Positions 7,365-15,014 of a stretch of DNA of 29,647 nt are shown piece after piece. How positions within the stretch are numbered: position 1 is the first letter of the stretch; each line of letters starts with the position of its first letter. This DNA is from Campylobacteraceae bacterium. GTDB taxonomy: Bacteria > Campylobacterota > Campylobacteria > Campylobacterales > Sulfurovaceae. The position numbers were made by a program, and so were the translations under genes. The notes under the pieces are model-generated. The model did no database searches. It was given only the letters and a program-made list of their open reading frames with translations, and was not told where the DNA came from. Location: the NCBI GenBank assembly GCA_027056615.1, contig JALUKJ010000179.1:1-29647 (forward strand). The letters are read 5' to 3'.

Positions 7365-8435
7365 ATGATAACCCCTACCATTAAACCTATTATAGGAAAT
7401 ATAGATTTTATAGAATCGCTACGTGGCAAAAAAGCTACTCTTATGTTAGCTCTAAGTAACACTAAAACAGCTAATATAGATGGAATTACTCAAGCAGGAA
7501 TACCTGGAATGATACACCTTACACCTACACTTGATAGTGAGTTTGTATGTACTGGTGAAGTTAGAAGTTTAGAGAATATTGCCGAAACTCCTAAAGGTGT
7601 ACCGACCCCTGCACTTATTACTCGTGGAGTTCATCTTTTAACCTCTTATGGTCGTGTGGAGCTTTTAGATTTGGGCTTAGAGGTTAAGCCTAAAGTTGAC
7701 TACTTTAAAGTACACTCTTTTGAGATTGAACCTAGTGATAATATTGCTAAAGGAGCAAAGATTAATGCTCAAACACTTTTTCAAAAAGGGGTTGAGTTTG
7801 GTAAAAGTTATAAGTGTCAAGATGAATATATTATTTTAGGAGAGTCTGTTCCATCTGGAACAACTACAGCTATGGCAACAGCAATTGGACTTAAGTATAA
7901 AGCAGACCATGCTTTTTCTAGCTCTTTTAAAACTGTTCCTAATGATGTTAGAGAAAAAACGTTAAAACTTGCTCTCTCTCACCTTGAAGAGAAAGATGAC
8001 ATATTTGCTGTACTTTCAAAACTATCTGATAATATGCTTGTTTTTAATGCTGGGTTTATTTTGGGACTAAACAACAGAGTACCATTAGTTTTAGCAGGTG
8101 GAACACAAATGGCATGTGTATTGCTTATTGTTAATCGAATATTAAAACTTATGGGTAGTACAATGTCTACAAGTAACTTAGCACTCTGTACTACTAAATG
8201 GGTTGCAAAAGATGAGAACTCTGACATTAAAGCTCTTTTAGAGTTATTACAGTTTCCCATTAATGCCTACTATAGTGACTTTGATTTTTCATTGAGTTCA
8301 CACCCTGCTCTGAAACTATATGACCAAGGTGAAGCAAAAGAGGGGGTTGGTGCAGGTGGTGCATTGATGTATGGGTTCTTAAATGGGCTTACTAAAGAGC
8401 AGATAACCAAAAAAGTTGAAGATTTTTTAAGATAA
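7365..8435 (+). CDS. cobT: Nicotinate-nucleotide:dimethylbenzimidazole phosphoribosyltransferase-like protein (archaeal/cyanobacterial type)
   Basis: It is expected to activate the lower-ligand base to an alpha-riboside phosphate for cobalamin assembly. The 356-residue protein belongs to the CobT-like family known from archaea and cyanobacteria (TIGR00303 as I recall) rather than the enterobacterial CobT. Visible signatures are GESVPSGTTTAMA (159-171), LVLAGGTQMACVLL, and the Gly-rich GVGAGGALMYGFLNG near the C-terminus. It is divergent from cobQ and lies upstream of cobU. The base it uses cannot be inferred. The catalytic role of this branch is less well supported than that of Salmonella CobT, hence the qualified call. 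Confidence 0.85.
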   Translation: MITPTIKPIIGNIDFIESLRGKKATLMLALSNTKTANIDGITQAGIPGMIHLTPTLDSEFVCTGEVRSLENIAETPKGVPTPALITRGVHLLTSYGRVELLDLGLEVKPKVDYFKVHSFEIEPSDNIAKGAKINAQTLFQKGVEFGKSYKCQDEYIILGESVPSGTTTAMATAIGLKYKADHAFSSSFKTVPNDVREKTLKLALSHLEEKDDIFAVLSKLSDNMLVFNAGFILGLNNRVPLVLAGGTQMACVLLIVNRILKLMGSTMSTSNLALCTTKWVAKDENSDIKALLELLQFPINAYYSDFDFSLSSHPALKLYDQGEAKEGVGAGGALMYGFLNGLTKEQITKKVEDFLR

Positions 8436-8498
8436 AACGACTCTGTTATTCAACGGTTAAATAATTTTTGTTACTATCTCCAAAATAAAGGAGTTAGT

Positions 8499-8843
8499 GT
8501 GATAAATTTAACCCATCATGTAAAAGAGAAAATGTCTCAACGTGGTATACATAAAGAGTTAGTTGATGTTGTACTTATATATGGGAAATTAAAAAAAGAT
8601 AAAGTTATACTTAATAACAAGCAGATAGATAAAGTTATAAAAAGATTAGATAAACATCACCGTAGAGTAAAACGAATTAGAAATACTTTACAGATAAAAA
8701 ATTTAAACAGAATACGCTCTATTTTACTTAAAGTTCGAGATAAAGGTGGACTAACTCTTGTAGTTATGGGTGAGACACTCATTACTACATATAATACAGA
8801 TATGAAATTAAAATATAAAAGACGCTATAAAGGTCGAAAATAG
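8499..8843 (+). CDS. Small basic protein of unknown function between cobT and cobU
   Basis: The protein has 114 residues and is very rich in Lys and Arg (tail KYKRRYKGRK), with no signal peptide or membrane segment. The N-terminal HHVKEKMSQRGI followed by a short helix resembles the opening of DUF4258-type (RelE-like fold) proteins. The end TLVVMGETLITTYNTD looks like paired beta strands, which fits that idea. The start is GTG at 8499 with AAGGAG five bases upstream. It is 8 bases before cobU and probably in the same transcript. It could be an RNA-binding protein, or a stray passenger in a cobalamin operon. I do not assign a function. Confidence 0.65.
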   Translation: MINLTHHVKEKMSQRGIHKELVDVVLIYGKLKKDKVILNNKQIDKVIKRLDKHHRRVKRIRNTLQIKNLNRIRSILLKVRDKGGLTLVVMGETLITTYNTDMKLKYKRRYKGRK

Positions 8844-8850
8844 GAAGTAA

Positions 8851-9351
8851 ATGCACTATAAAAAAATTTTATACTTTGGTGGGCAAAAATCTGGAAAAAG
8901 TAGACTAGCAGAAGAAAAAATATTAGAACTCTCTTCTTCTAAACCCTACTATATTGCCACCTATGACAATAGTTATAATGATAGTGAAATGCAAGTTCGC
9001 ATTGATAAACATCGTATACAAAGAGAAAAAAAGTTTTATACTATTGAAGAGAGATATGATTTAACAAAAGTTATTCAAAAAGAGAATAGCTATCTTGTTG
9101 ATTGTATTTCAATGTGGATTTTAAATAATATAGAAAAAGATGAAAAAGCTCTTATAACCCAACTCTCTAAACTCTCAACCATTCAAGCCAATATTGTTTT
9201 TGTACTCAATGATGTTAACTCAGGAGTTATCCCTTTTGAGAAAGAGAGCCGTAAATTTGTTGACCTTACAGGAGTTATTGGCCAAAAAATAGCTTCATTT
9301 TGTGATGAAGTCTATGAAGTAAAATTAGGAATAGGAGTCAAAATAAAATGA
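8851..9351 (+). CDS. cobU: Adenosylcobinamide kinase / adenosylcobinamide-phosphate guanylyltransferase
   Basis: CobU phosphorylates adenosylcobinamide and transfers GMP to give adenosylcobinamide-GDP, the substrate of CobS. In 166 residues it shows the P-loop GGQKSGKS (10-17), RIDKHRIQR with the His that accepts GMP at 54, LVDCISMWILNN, and NDVNSGVIPFEKESRKFVD near the C-terminus. All are family hallmarks, and the length is normal (about 180 in Salmonella). The Gly-Gly-x-x-Ser P-loop keeps its lysine and serine. The stop overlaps the next gene's ATG (ATGA), so the two are coupled. Confidence 0.93.
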   Translation: MHYKKILYFGGQKSGKSRLAEEKILELSSSKPYYIATYDNSYNDSEMQVRIDKHRIQREKKFYTIEERYDLTKVIQKENSYLVDCISMWILNNIEKDEKALITQLSKLSTIQANIVFVLNDVNSGVIPFEKESRKFVDLTGVIGQKIASFCDEVYEVKLGIGVKIK

Positions 9352-10061
9352 ATGTATCACTTAGTTTTATGCTTAAAAAGATGTTAGCTGTTGCTGTTAT
9401 GCCTCTCTCTCTTGGAGTTATTGCTATTGTTATTGCCCTACTCTTAATTAAATTTAACCGAATTAATGGAGGTAAAAAACTACTTAAGCTCTCTATTTTT
9501 TGGTTAGTACTTATCTCATGGGCTCCTTTTTCTAACCTAATGCTTAAACCACTAGAGAGTGCCTACCCTAAACTAGAAAAAATTCCTAACAATATTGAAT
9601 ATATATTACTTCTTGGTGGAGACAGAGACAAAAGAGCATGGGAAGCACTACGTCTCTATTATAAGATACCAAATGTAAAGATTATCACCTCTGGATATTC
9701 CCTACATGACAAAATATCTGATGCAAACAAAACAGCTCAACTGCTTATAGATTCGGGTATACCTAAAAAAGATATACTTATGCAACAAAAGGCAAAAACT
9801 ACCTTTGAAGAGGCATTATGGATGAAAAAAAGAGTAGGAGAAAAGCCTTTTATACTTATTACCTCTGCTTACCACATGCCAAGAGCTTATGGACTATTTA
9901 AAAAAGCAGGACTAAACCCAATTCCAGCTCCTGCTGATTTTAACCACCCTGAAGAGTATGGAGTTCTATCAATGCTTCAAAGTGTACATTTAAAAAATAC
10001 GGAACATGCTTGGCATGAATATATTGGCTTACTTGTATATAAGATTCAAGGGAAAATTTAA
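9348..10061 (+). CDS. ElyC/SanA/YdcF family (DUF218) membrane protein
   Basis: The 237-residue protein has two N-terminal membrane helices (about 12-35 and 46-62) and a C-terminal DUF218 domain. This domain carries YILLLGGDRDKR (about 85-96), ITSGYSLHD, and FILITSAYHMPRAYGLFKKAG, where SAYHMxRA is the family signature. E. coli ElyC, of the same architecture, affects envelope integrity and lipid-carrier use at low temperature; the biochemical activity is unsettled. It is coupled to cobU by a four-base overlap, which may reflect only operon packing. Specific orthology to ElyC is an inference from the two-helix layout. Confidence 0.8.
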   Translation: MNVSLSFMLKKMLAVAVMPLSLGVIAIVIALLLIKFNRINGGKKLLKLSIFWLVLISWAPFSNLMLKPLESAYPKLEKIPNNIEYILLLGGDRDKRAWEALRLYYKIPNVKIITSGYSLHDKISDANKTAQLLIDSGIPKKDILMQQKAKTTFEEALWMKKRVGEKPFILITSAYHMPRAYGLFKKAGLNPIPAPADFNHPEEYGVLSMLQSVHLKNTEHAWHEYIGLLVYKIQGKI

Positions 10062-10101
10062 TTTTTTTTATAAAAAGTATGTTGGATTAAGTAAAATAAT
10101 A

Positions 10102-10189
10102 TGGCCGGGAGAGGGAGATTCGAACTCCCGGAGGTATGACCCTCACCGGTTTTCAAGACCGGCACATTCGACCACTCTGACATCTCCCG
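10102..10189 (-). tRNA. tRNA-Ser(UGA)
   Basis: The acceptor strands CGGGAGA and TCTCCCG pair fully, with discriminator G and an encoded CCA (10102-10104). The anticodon loop CTTGAAA gives UGA. A long variable arm is present, as expected for serine. It is the last gene of the four-tRNA array. Confidence 0.95.
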
Positions 10190-10256
10190 ACATTGGAAAA
10201 GAATTTTATCTAAAAAAGATAAAAATAAAATAAATTTTTAAAAACTTTATACGCTT

Positions 10257-10332
10257 TGGAGGAGCCAATCAGACTCGAACTGATGAATAGCAGATTTGCA
10301 ATCTACGGCCTTACCAACTTGGCGATGGCTCC
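10257..10332 (-). tRNA. tRNA-Cys(GCA)
   Basis: Acceptor GGAGCCA pairs with TGGCTCC, followed by discriminator U and encoded CCA. The anticodon loop TTGCAAA gives GCA. U73 is the expected identity element for cysteine. Confidence 0.95.
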
Positions 10333-10346
10333 AGTTTCAATAAGCG

Positions 10347-10434
10347 TGGTGCCCGGAGCCGGACTTGAACCGGCACGGTCGCAATGACCGGGGGATTTTA
10401 AGTCCCCTGTGTCTACCAATTCCACCACCCGGGC
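10347..10434 (-). tRNA. tRNA-Leu(UAA)
   Basis: Acceptor GCCCGGG pairs with TCCGGGC (one G-U), with discriminator A and encoded CCA. The anticodon loop CTTAAAA gives UAA. The long variable arm is typical of leucine. Confidence 0.95.
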
Positions 10435-10491
10435 ATATATTGGACACCAAAACAAAAAGATTAAAATTTTATAGTTCACAATCTAAAACTA

Positions 10492-10566
10492 TGGAGCGAG
10501 AAAGGAGGTTCGAACTCCCGACCCCAACCTTGGCAAGGTTATGCTCTACCACTGAGCTATTCTCGC
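10492..10566 (-). tRNA. tRNA-Gly(GCC)
   Basis: Acceptor GCGAGAA pairs with TTCTCGC, with discriminator U and encoded CCA. The anticodon loop TTGCCAA gives GCC. It is the first gene of the array in the direction of transcription. Confidence 0.95.
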
Positions 10567-10606
10567 ATCTTCACTTTCGTGACCATTGCTTTTAAATTGG
10601 AGTGCG

Positions 10607-10635
10607 ATTATAGCCAATATTTTTTTACTTGTAAA
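10607..10635 (-). promoter_or_regulatory. Sigma-70 promoter of the tRNA array
   Basis: On minus, TTTACA (10635-10630) and TATAAT (10612-10607) are separated by exactly 17 bases. The predicted start is near 10600, about 34 bases before tRNA-Gly. It is the only promoter in the window with a near-consensus -35, fitting strong stable-RNA transcription. Confidence 0.75.
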
Positions 10636-10645
10636 GGTTTTTGGG

Positions 10646-10651
10646 TATAAT
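10646..10651 (+). promoter_or_regulatory. -10 box for ilvD
   Basis: GGGTATAAT predicts transcription from about 10658, 22 bases before the ilvD ATG, with AGGAA as the ribosome-binding site. It lies back to back with the tRNA promoter. No leader peptide or attenuator precedes ilvD. Confidence 0.6.
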
Positions 10652-10679
10652 TTTTCAAAATTTTTAAATAGGAACAAAA

Positions 10680-12368
10680 ATGCGTAGTGATATAGTAAAA
10701 AAAGGACACAACAGAGCCCCTCACCGTTCTCTCTTAAGAGCAACAGGATTAAAAGATGAGGATTTTAATAAACCATTTATTGGGGTAGCTAACTCTTACA
10801 TTGAAATTATTCCTGGACACTTCTTTTTAGATAAAGTATCGGCAATTATAAAAGATGAAATCAAAAAAGCAGGATGTGTACCATTTGAGTTCAATACCAT
10901 TGGGGTAGATGATGGTATTGCTATGGGGCATGATGGAATGTTATTTTCACTTCCAAGCCGTGAGATTATTGCTAACTCTATTGAGACCGTTATGAATGCT
11001 CATAAGCTTGACGCAATGATAGCTATTCCTAACTGTGATAAGATTGTTCCAGGTATGATTATGGGTGCATTGAGAGTTAATGTTCCAACAGTATTTGTTT
11101 CAGGTGGTCCAATGGCAAAAGGTTACACTAAGGATGGTGAGCCTATTGACCTTGCAACAGCATTTGAGGCTGTTGGAAAGTTTGAAGCAGGAGAGATAAC
11201 AGAGGCTGAATTAACAGATATTGAGTGTAATGCTTGTCCAAGTGGGGGAAGCTGTTCTGGAATGTTTACTGCAAACTCTATGAATACACTAATGGAGGCT
11301 ATGGGTATTGCCCTAGCAGGAAATGGAACTATTTTAGCACTTACAAAAGAGCGTGAAGAGCTTTACCGAAAAGCAGCACGACGTGTTTGTGAAATTGCAC
11401 TTATGGGAGAGGAGAAATCTTCTGACTTTAATATAAGAAACATTTTAAATGAAAATGCTGTTAGAAATGCCTTTGCTGTAGACATGGCAATGGGTGGAAG
11501 CTCTAATACTGTTTTACACATGTTAGCTATTGCAAAAGAGGCAGAGGTTGACTTTAACTTAGAAGACATCAATAAAATCTCTAAACGTGTTTCACATATT
11601 GCTAAGATTAGCCCTAGCTTAAGCACTGTACATATGCAAGATATTGACAAAGCAGGTGGAGTTAGTGCTGTAATGCATGAGATGAACAAACGTGGTGAGG
11701 ATATTTTAAGAGACAATCTTACAGTGACAGGTGAAATGTTAAAAGAGCGTATTGCCAATGCTACTATTGTAGATACTAATATTATTCATACTATAGATAA
11801 CCCTTATTCAGAAGTAGGAGGACTTGCTATTCTCTATGGTAACTTAGCAGAACAAGGAGCTGTTATTAAGACAGCAGGAATTATAGGTGAACGTGTATTT
11901 ACAGGAACAGCTGTCTGTTTTAACTCACAAGATGAAGCAATTGAGGGTATTTTAGCAGGAAAAGTAAAAGCAGGTAATGTAGTAGTTATTCGCTACGAAG
12001 GACCTCGTGGAGGACCTGGAATGCAAGAGATGTTGAGTCCTACAAGTCTTATTATGGGTATGGGTCTTGGTGACAAGGTAGCACTTATTACAGATGGAAG
12101 ATTTTCAGGAGCAACAAGAGGAGCTAGTATTGGTCATGTAAGCCCAGAGGCTGCTGAGGGTGGTATGATTGGTCTACTTAAAGATGGAGATGAGATTCAT
12201 ATTGATGTAGATAAATATATCTTAGAGGTTCATCTATTGGATGAAGAGATTGCAAAAAGAAGAGCAAACTTTACACCGTTGGTAAAACCATTAAAGAGTA
12301 AATGGCTAAGACAATATAGAGCCTTAGTAACCAATGCAAGTTCAGGTGCTGTTTTAGAAGCAGATTAA
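10680..12368 (+). CDS. ilvD: Dihydroxy-acid dehydratase
   Basis: IlvD dehydrates 2,3-dihydroxy-isovalerate and -methylvalerate to the 2-oxo acids in valine and isoleucine synthesis, and feeds leucine and pantothenate. The 562-residue protein has NCDKIVPGM (Cys 119), [16 protein letters not shown] (Cys 186 and 192), [28 protein letters not shown] and DGRFSG. At the position where [2Fe-2S] members have a third cysteine (ITPCN), it has IIPGH, as in E. coli IlvD, so an oxygen-sensitive [4Fe-4S]-type cluster is likely. It stands alone, without ilv neighbours. Length is within the normal range (550-620). Confidence 0.97.
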   Translation: MRSDIVKKGHNRAPHRSLLRATGLKDEDFNKPFIGVANSYIEIIPGHFFLDKVSAIIKDEIKKAGCVPFEFNTIGVDDGIAMGHDGMLFSLPSREIIANSIETVMNAHKLDAMIAIPNCDKIVPGMIMGALRVNVPTVFVSGGPMAKGYTKDGEPIDLATAFEAVGKFEAGEITEAELTDIECNACPSGGSCSGMFTANSMNTLMEAMGIALAGNGTILALTKEREELYRKAARRVCEIALMGEEKSSDFNIRNILNENAVRNAFAVDMAMGGSSNTVLHMLAIAKEAEVDFNLEDINKISKRVSHIAKISPSLSTVHMQDIDKAGGVSAVMHEMNKRGEDILRDNLTVTGEMLKERIANATIVDTNIIHTIDNPYSEVGGLAILYGNLAEQGAVIKTAGIIGERVFTGTAVCFNSQDEAIEGILAGKVKAGNVVVIRYEGPRGGPGMQEMLSPTSLIMGMGLGDKVALITDGRFSGATRGASIGHVSPEAAEGGMIGLLKDGDEIHIDVDKYILEVHLLDEEIAKRRANFTPLVKPLKSKWLRQYRALVTNASSGAVLEAD

Positions 12369-12370
12369 CC

Positions 12371-12394
12371 GTAGGGTGCGATTGCTATCGCACC
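12371..12394 (+). repeat. REP-like hairpin, family A, copy 1
   Basis: GTAG followed by a perfect 8-bp hairpin, GGTGCGAT-TGCT-ATCGCACC, starts two bases after the ilvD stop codon. A second copy with one base changed in the loop is at 12658. Confidence 0.8.
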
Positions 12395-12452
12395 AATTAG
12401 ATTGCTTGTTCCAACCGTCTCGGTCAATGCCATTGAATTAAGCCCAAATCCT

Positions 12453-12473
12453 GTAGGTTCGATTTTATCGAAC
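12453..12473 (+). repeat. REP-like hairpin, family B, copy 2
   Basis: GTAG then GTTCGAT-TTT-ATCGAAC. The 5' flank (12422-12452) is close to the reverse complement of 55-84 beside copy 1, so the repeated unit is about 50 bases rather than the hairpin alone. Confidence 0.78.
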
Positions 12474-12500
12474 AAAAAATTGAAGCCTATAAAACAATCC

Positions 12501-12521
12501 GTTCGATGAAATCGAACCTAC
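12501..12521 (-). repeat. REP-like hairpin, family B, copy 3
   Basis: This copy is on minus: GTAG then GTTCGAT-TTC-ATCGAAC, 27 bases from copy 2 and in inverted orientation, a BIME-like pair. Its flank ends in CATTGGCATTGCC (12548-12560), as in copy 1. Confidence 0.78.
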
Positions 12522-12622
12522 AGTTTTTGAATATTTATTCCTTAATTCATTGGCATTGCCGTCTCGGTGGGAATGTATATGATGGTTTCTATTTTTTATA
12601 TCAGCCTAATCTCTCATATACA

Positions 12623-12644
12623 CTCCCACACAGGAGCGTGGGAG
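12623..12644 (+). repeat. CTCCCAC/GTGGGAG hairpin
   Basis: A 7-bp perfect stem with an 8-base loop is followed by CGAG. The sequence resembles a widespread GCGTGGGAGCGAG-type intergenic hairpin and appears to be a third repeat family in the same block. Confidence 0.6.
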
Positions 12645-12657
12645 CGAGAAAAATTTT

Positions 12658-12681
12658 GTAGGGTGCGATTGCCATCGCACC
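12658..12681 (+). repeat. REP-like hairpin, family A, copy 2
   Basis: GTAG then GGTGCGAT-TGCC-ATCGCACC, in the same orientation as copy 1. It ends eight bases from the stop codon of the convergent oxidase subunit I gene. Confidence 0.8.
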
Positions 12682-12689
12682 ACATACAG

Positions 12690-14357
12690 TTAAACCTTAT
12701 GATTCTCAGCCACCGTCTCAGGCTCAATACCATAAGAAGCTGTTTTATCTTCAGCTGGTAAGAATATACCAATAAGTCCCTTAATTCCAACACTCATAAC
12801 AATGTTAAATAAAAATAAGAACCAAGCTACAAGAACCATTGTTCCACAAATAGCAGCAAGTATCATAAGAGTATTAAACTCACCATTTACATATAGGTGA
12901 CGACGAAGCATTCCATCAAGTCCTGCCATACCTGCAAATGCACCCATGCCTACACCACCTATAAGATAGAGCCAGAAGTGTGTCCATGTAAGTTTTTTAG
13001 AGAACATTCTAGTATTGTTTGTAACAATTGGCCATAGTACATAAACAGCAGAGTAAAGTGTCATGTAAAGCCCTACAATAAGTGCAATATGAACATGAGC
13101 AAAGATAATCCATTGTGTATTATGTAAAATTCTGTTCATTCCCATATCTGCTTGAATAATAGCAGCAGGAACAGCAAGACCAAATCCAACTAATCCACCT
13201 AAAAGGTAGGCTAACTCTGGAGTTATTTTAAGTGGTCTAGCTTTCCATAGTGTTACTAGTGTAATAAATAGAGCCAATCCTTGAGTAAGAAGCTCAAATG
13301 CTGTTACCATCTCTCCTGAGATAAGTTTCATCATCTCTGGTTGACCTTGGTCAGCTAGAAGGTGATGAGACCATACCATCCATGAGACAAGAAGTTCTAA
13401 CATTAACGCTGCACGAGCAACATTTTCCATAAAGAGTTTTTGACCTGTAATAAGCGTAGCAAGTAAGTACCATGAACCAGCAACATATATAAGAACCAAA
13501 CCATCAGCCACAAGGTCAAGACCCCACCAGAAGTAGTTTTTGTAAAGAAGAGCATCTATAGCACCAACATTTAAAGGGTGTCCACTTGCATCAAATAGTA
13601 GGTAAACTAAAACCAAAATACCAGCACTCAAAATAACAATTGCATCTAAGAATGTATCTACTGTACCACGGAAAATAGCAACTACAGGAAGTGCTAATGC
13701 AGGTTCTTTAGTATAAGGTTGTTTTCCTCTAAGTTTATTCCAAAGGTTAAGCATACCATCAATACCAAATCCACTAATAAGAAGCTCTTTAGTTGTTTTG
13801 TCTTTATGTACACCTACTCTTTGGAAGATAGTAGCATAGATATTGTAGATAAATCCTAATGTTCCCACCATAATTAATGCTACACCAACAATAAATACAA
13901 TACCACCAAATACAGAGAACTGTGTAGTATCAGCAGGTAAAGGCCAATAGAGTGTATAGAGTGGAGCATAGCCTGTAAAAAATGCTGATAACCATGCTAA
14001 AGCTGTACCAATAGTAATAAGTAACCAAACTGCATTAGCAAGTTTAATACTATATAGAGGTTTTTTAGTTAAAAAAGGAACTAAAAACATAAACGCAGCA
14101 AAAACTAACTGATAGGTTGAGCCAAAAATCCCTACAATAGGGTGTACAGTCATAATAGAAAAATAGTGTTCAGGGTGATAAAACATATGAGGAATTGGTG
14201 CATGAGCCTGTACAAGTCTCATAATCATCCCTTCAATTGCTACTAAACCAAAAAAGAGAAAACTCATAACCACAGCTCTTAGTGTTACCTTTTGTAAGGC
14301 ATTTAAGCTCTTATGGTCAAAGTTTGTACCATTAATTAAATTGTTCATTATACTCAT
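12690..14357 (-). CDS. Heme-copper oxidase superfamily subunit I, probable NO reductase (gNOR-like)
   Basis: The 555-residue protein has about 12-14 membrane helices and the heme ligands of the superfamily. MTVHPIVGIFG carries the low-spin heme His 72. AHVHIAL carries His 421 (high-spin heme) and His 423 (low-spin heme), and HH 331-332 are two ligands of the second metal. The helix VI motif is FWWGLDLVADG where oxidases have WxxGHxxVY: Asp 281 sits at the third His ligand, and the cross-linked Tyr of A-type oxidases aligns with Asp 285. Loss of His and Tyr argues against ordinary O2 reduction. It agrees with divergent NO reductases evolved within this superfamily; from memory, gNOR of Campylobacterota has such a site. 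Automated pipelines may label it cytochrome c oxidase subunit I. Its ATG shares a base with the subunit II stop (TAATG), with GGAGGT upstream. Confidence 0.8.
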   Translation of the reverse strand: MSIMNNLINGTNFDHKSLNALQKVTLRAVVMSFLFFGLVAIEGMIMRLVQAHAPIPHMFYHPEHYFSIMTVHPIVGIFGSTYQLVFAAFMFLVPFLTKKPLYSIKLANAVWLLITIGTALAWLSAFFTGYAPLYTLYWPLPADTTQFSVFGGIVFIVGVALIMVGTLGFIYNIYATIFQRVGVHKDKTTKELLISGFGIDGMLNLWNKLRGKQPYTKEPALALPVVAIFRGTVDTFLDAIVILSAGILVLVYLLFDASGHPLNVGAIDALLYKNYFWWGLDLVADGLVLIYVAGSWYLLATLITGQKLFMENVARAALMLELLVSWMVWSHHLLADQGQPEMMKLISGEMVTAFELLTQGLALFITLVTLWKARPLKITPELAYLLGGLVGFGLAVPAAIIQADMGMNRILHNTQWIIFAHVHIALIVGLYMTLYSAVYVLWPIVTNNTRMFSKKLTWTHFWLYLIGGVGMGAFAGMAGLDGMLRRHLYVNGEFNTLMILAAICGTMVLVAWFLFLFNIVMSVGIKGLIGIFLPAEDKTASYGIEPETVAENHKV

Positions 14358-14977
14358 TATTTTTTACCTCCATCTTCTTTACATCCGACAACAGTGAGCC
14401 ATTTTTTAACTTTCATTAAGTCTTCTCCTGTCTCTCTATCATATTCATCAGGTCCAGAGTACTCTGTACTTACTACATCAAACAGACCATTATGGTTAAA
14501 TGTCCATAAAATATCATTAGAGTCTAAGATACCATTTACATCTGTTCCAGGGTTAACTTGCATCTGCATTGCCAGAGTTCCATCTTGTCTAAAGAGTCCA
14601 AAACCATAAACCAAGTCACGACTTTGTACATCAAACTCAATGGTTTGACCACACTGAACAGTTACATGTTTTGGCATATTAATCCATTTATGTTTCCCCA
14701 CCTCAAATTTATAACTTGCATCAGGTTTTATCTCATGTCGTTTAATATCTTGAGATACCCAAGGGATTGTATTGTAGGTAAATATATGGTGTCCTACCCC
14801 CATAACCACTAAAAATCCAATATAGGTATAAAATGGAATACGCACCTTTGATGGTGCTTTCTCTTTGCGTGTTAGGTTATACCCAAACCACGCTATTATT
14901 GAGATAATCATAAAAGCATAGATGGTATACGCCACATTATGAAAAGCTAATAACTCTAATGAGCTTGAAAAGGTCAT
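14357..14977 (-). CDS. Heme-copper oxidase subunit II-like protein lacking the CuA site
   Basis: In 206 residues there are two N-terminal membrane helices (about 11-32 and 48-68), then a cupredoxin-like periplasmic domain. Where CuA subunits have C-x-E-x-C-G-x-x-H, this protein has S-T-E-Y-S-G-P-D-E in DVVSTEYSGPDEYD. The upstream His (DVIHSF type) is replaced in DLVYGFG. All CuA ligands except the Glu backbone ligand are therefore absent, and it should not accept electrons from cytochrome c through CuA; quinol or another donor is likely. Two other cysteines (VQCGQT, VVGCKED) remain. A strong AGGAG precedes the ATG. It is the first gene of the two-gene operon. Confidence 0.82.
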   Translation of the reverse strand: MTFSSSLELLAFHNVAYTIYAFMIISIIAWFGYNLTRKEKAPSKVRIPFYTYIGFLVVMGVGHHIFTYNTIPWVSQDIKRHEIKPDASYKFEVGKHKWINMPKHVTVQCGQTIEFDVQSRDLVYGFGLFRQDGTLAMQMQVNPGTDVNGILDSNDILWTFNHNGLFDVVSTEYSGPDEYDRETGEDLMKVKKWLTVVGCKEDGGKK

Positions 14978-15014
14978 CTTTTCTCCTTTTTGTTTGATTG
15001 CATTAAAAAATAGT

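Larger units (their letters stand above)
12369..12689. repeat. Intergenic block of nested inverted repeats between convergent genes
   Basis: The 321 bases between the ends of ilvD and the oxidase operon contain no credible gene. They hold two direct copies of REP-like family A (12371 and 12658) at the outer edges and an inverted pair of family B (12453 and 12501). An outer inverted repeat has CAATGCCATTGAATTAAG (12425-12442) facing its partner ending at 12560. There is also a 16-base inverted repeat (12567-12582 with 12614-12629, one mismatch) and a CTCCCAC/GTGGGAG hairpin (12623-12644). Transcribed hairpins right after both stop codons could terminate transcription or stabilise mRNA ends. 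Confidence 0.8.

Noticed and set aside
7979..8260. 93-codon open frame on minus inside cobT
   Set aside because: It is a shadow of cobT; no start signals and no protein-like motif.
11363..11758. 131-codon open frame on minus inside ilvD
   Set aside because: It is antisense to the well-conserved ilvD frame, has no ribosome-binding site or family resemblance, and follows from codon bias of the real gene.
12371..12681. Repeated hairpins as a CRISPR array
   Set aside because: Units differ in sequence and orientation, spacing is irregular, and no cas gene is present.
12567..12761. 64-codon open frame starting in the repeat block
   Set aside because: It runs through REP-like hairpins into the antisense of the oxidase gene and has no ribosome-binding site.
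12690..14357. cbb3-type cytochrome c oxidase subunit (CcoN)
   Set aside because: The helix VI His is Asp, the partner is a CuA-fold subunit II and not CcoO/CcoP, and no ccoO or ccoP is adjacent.
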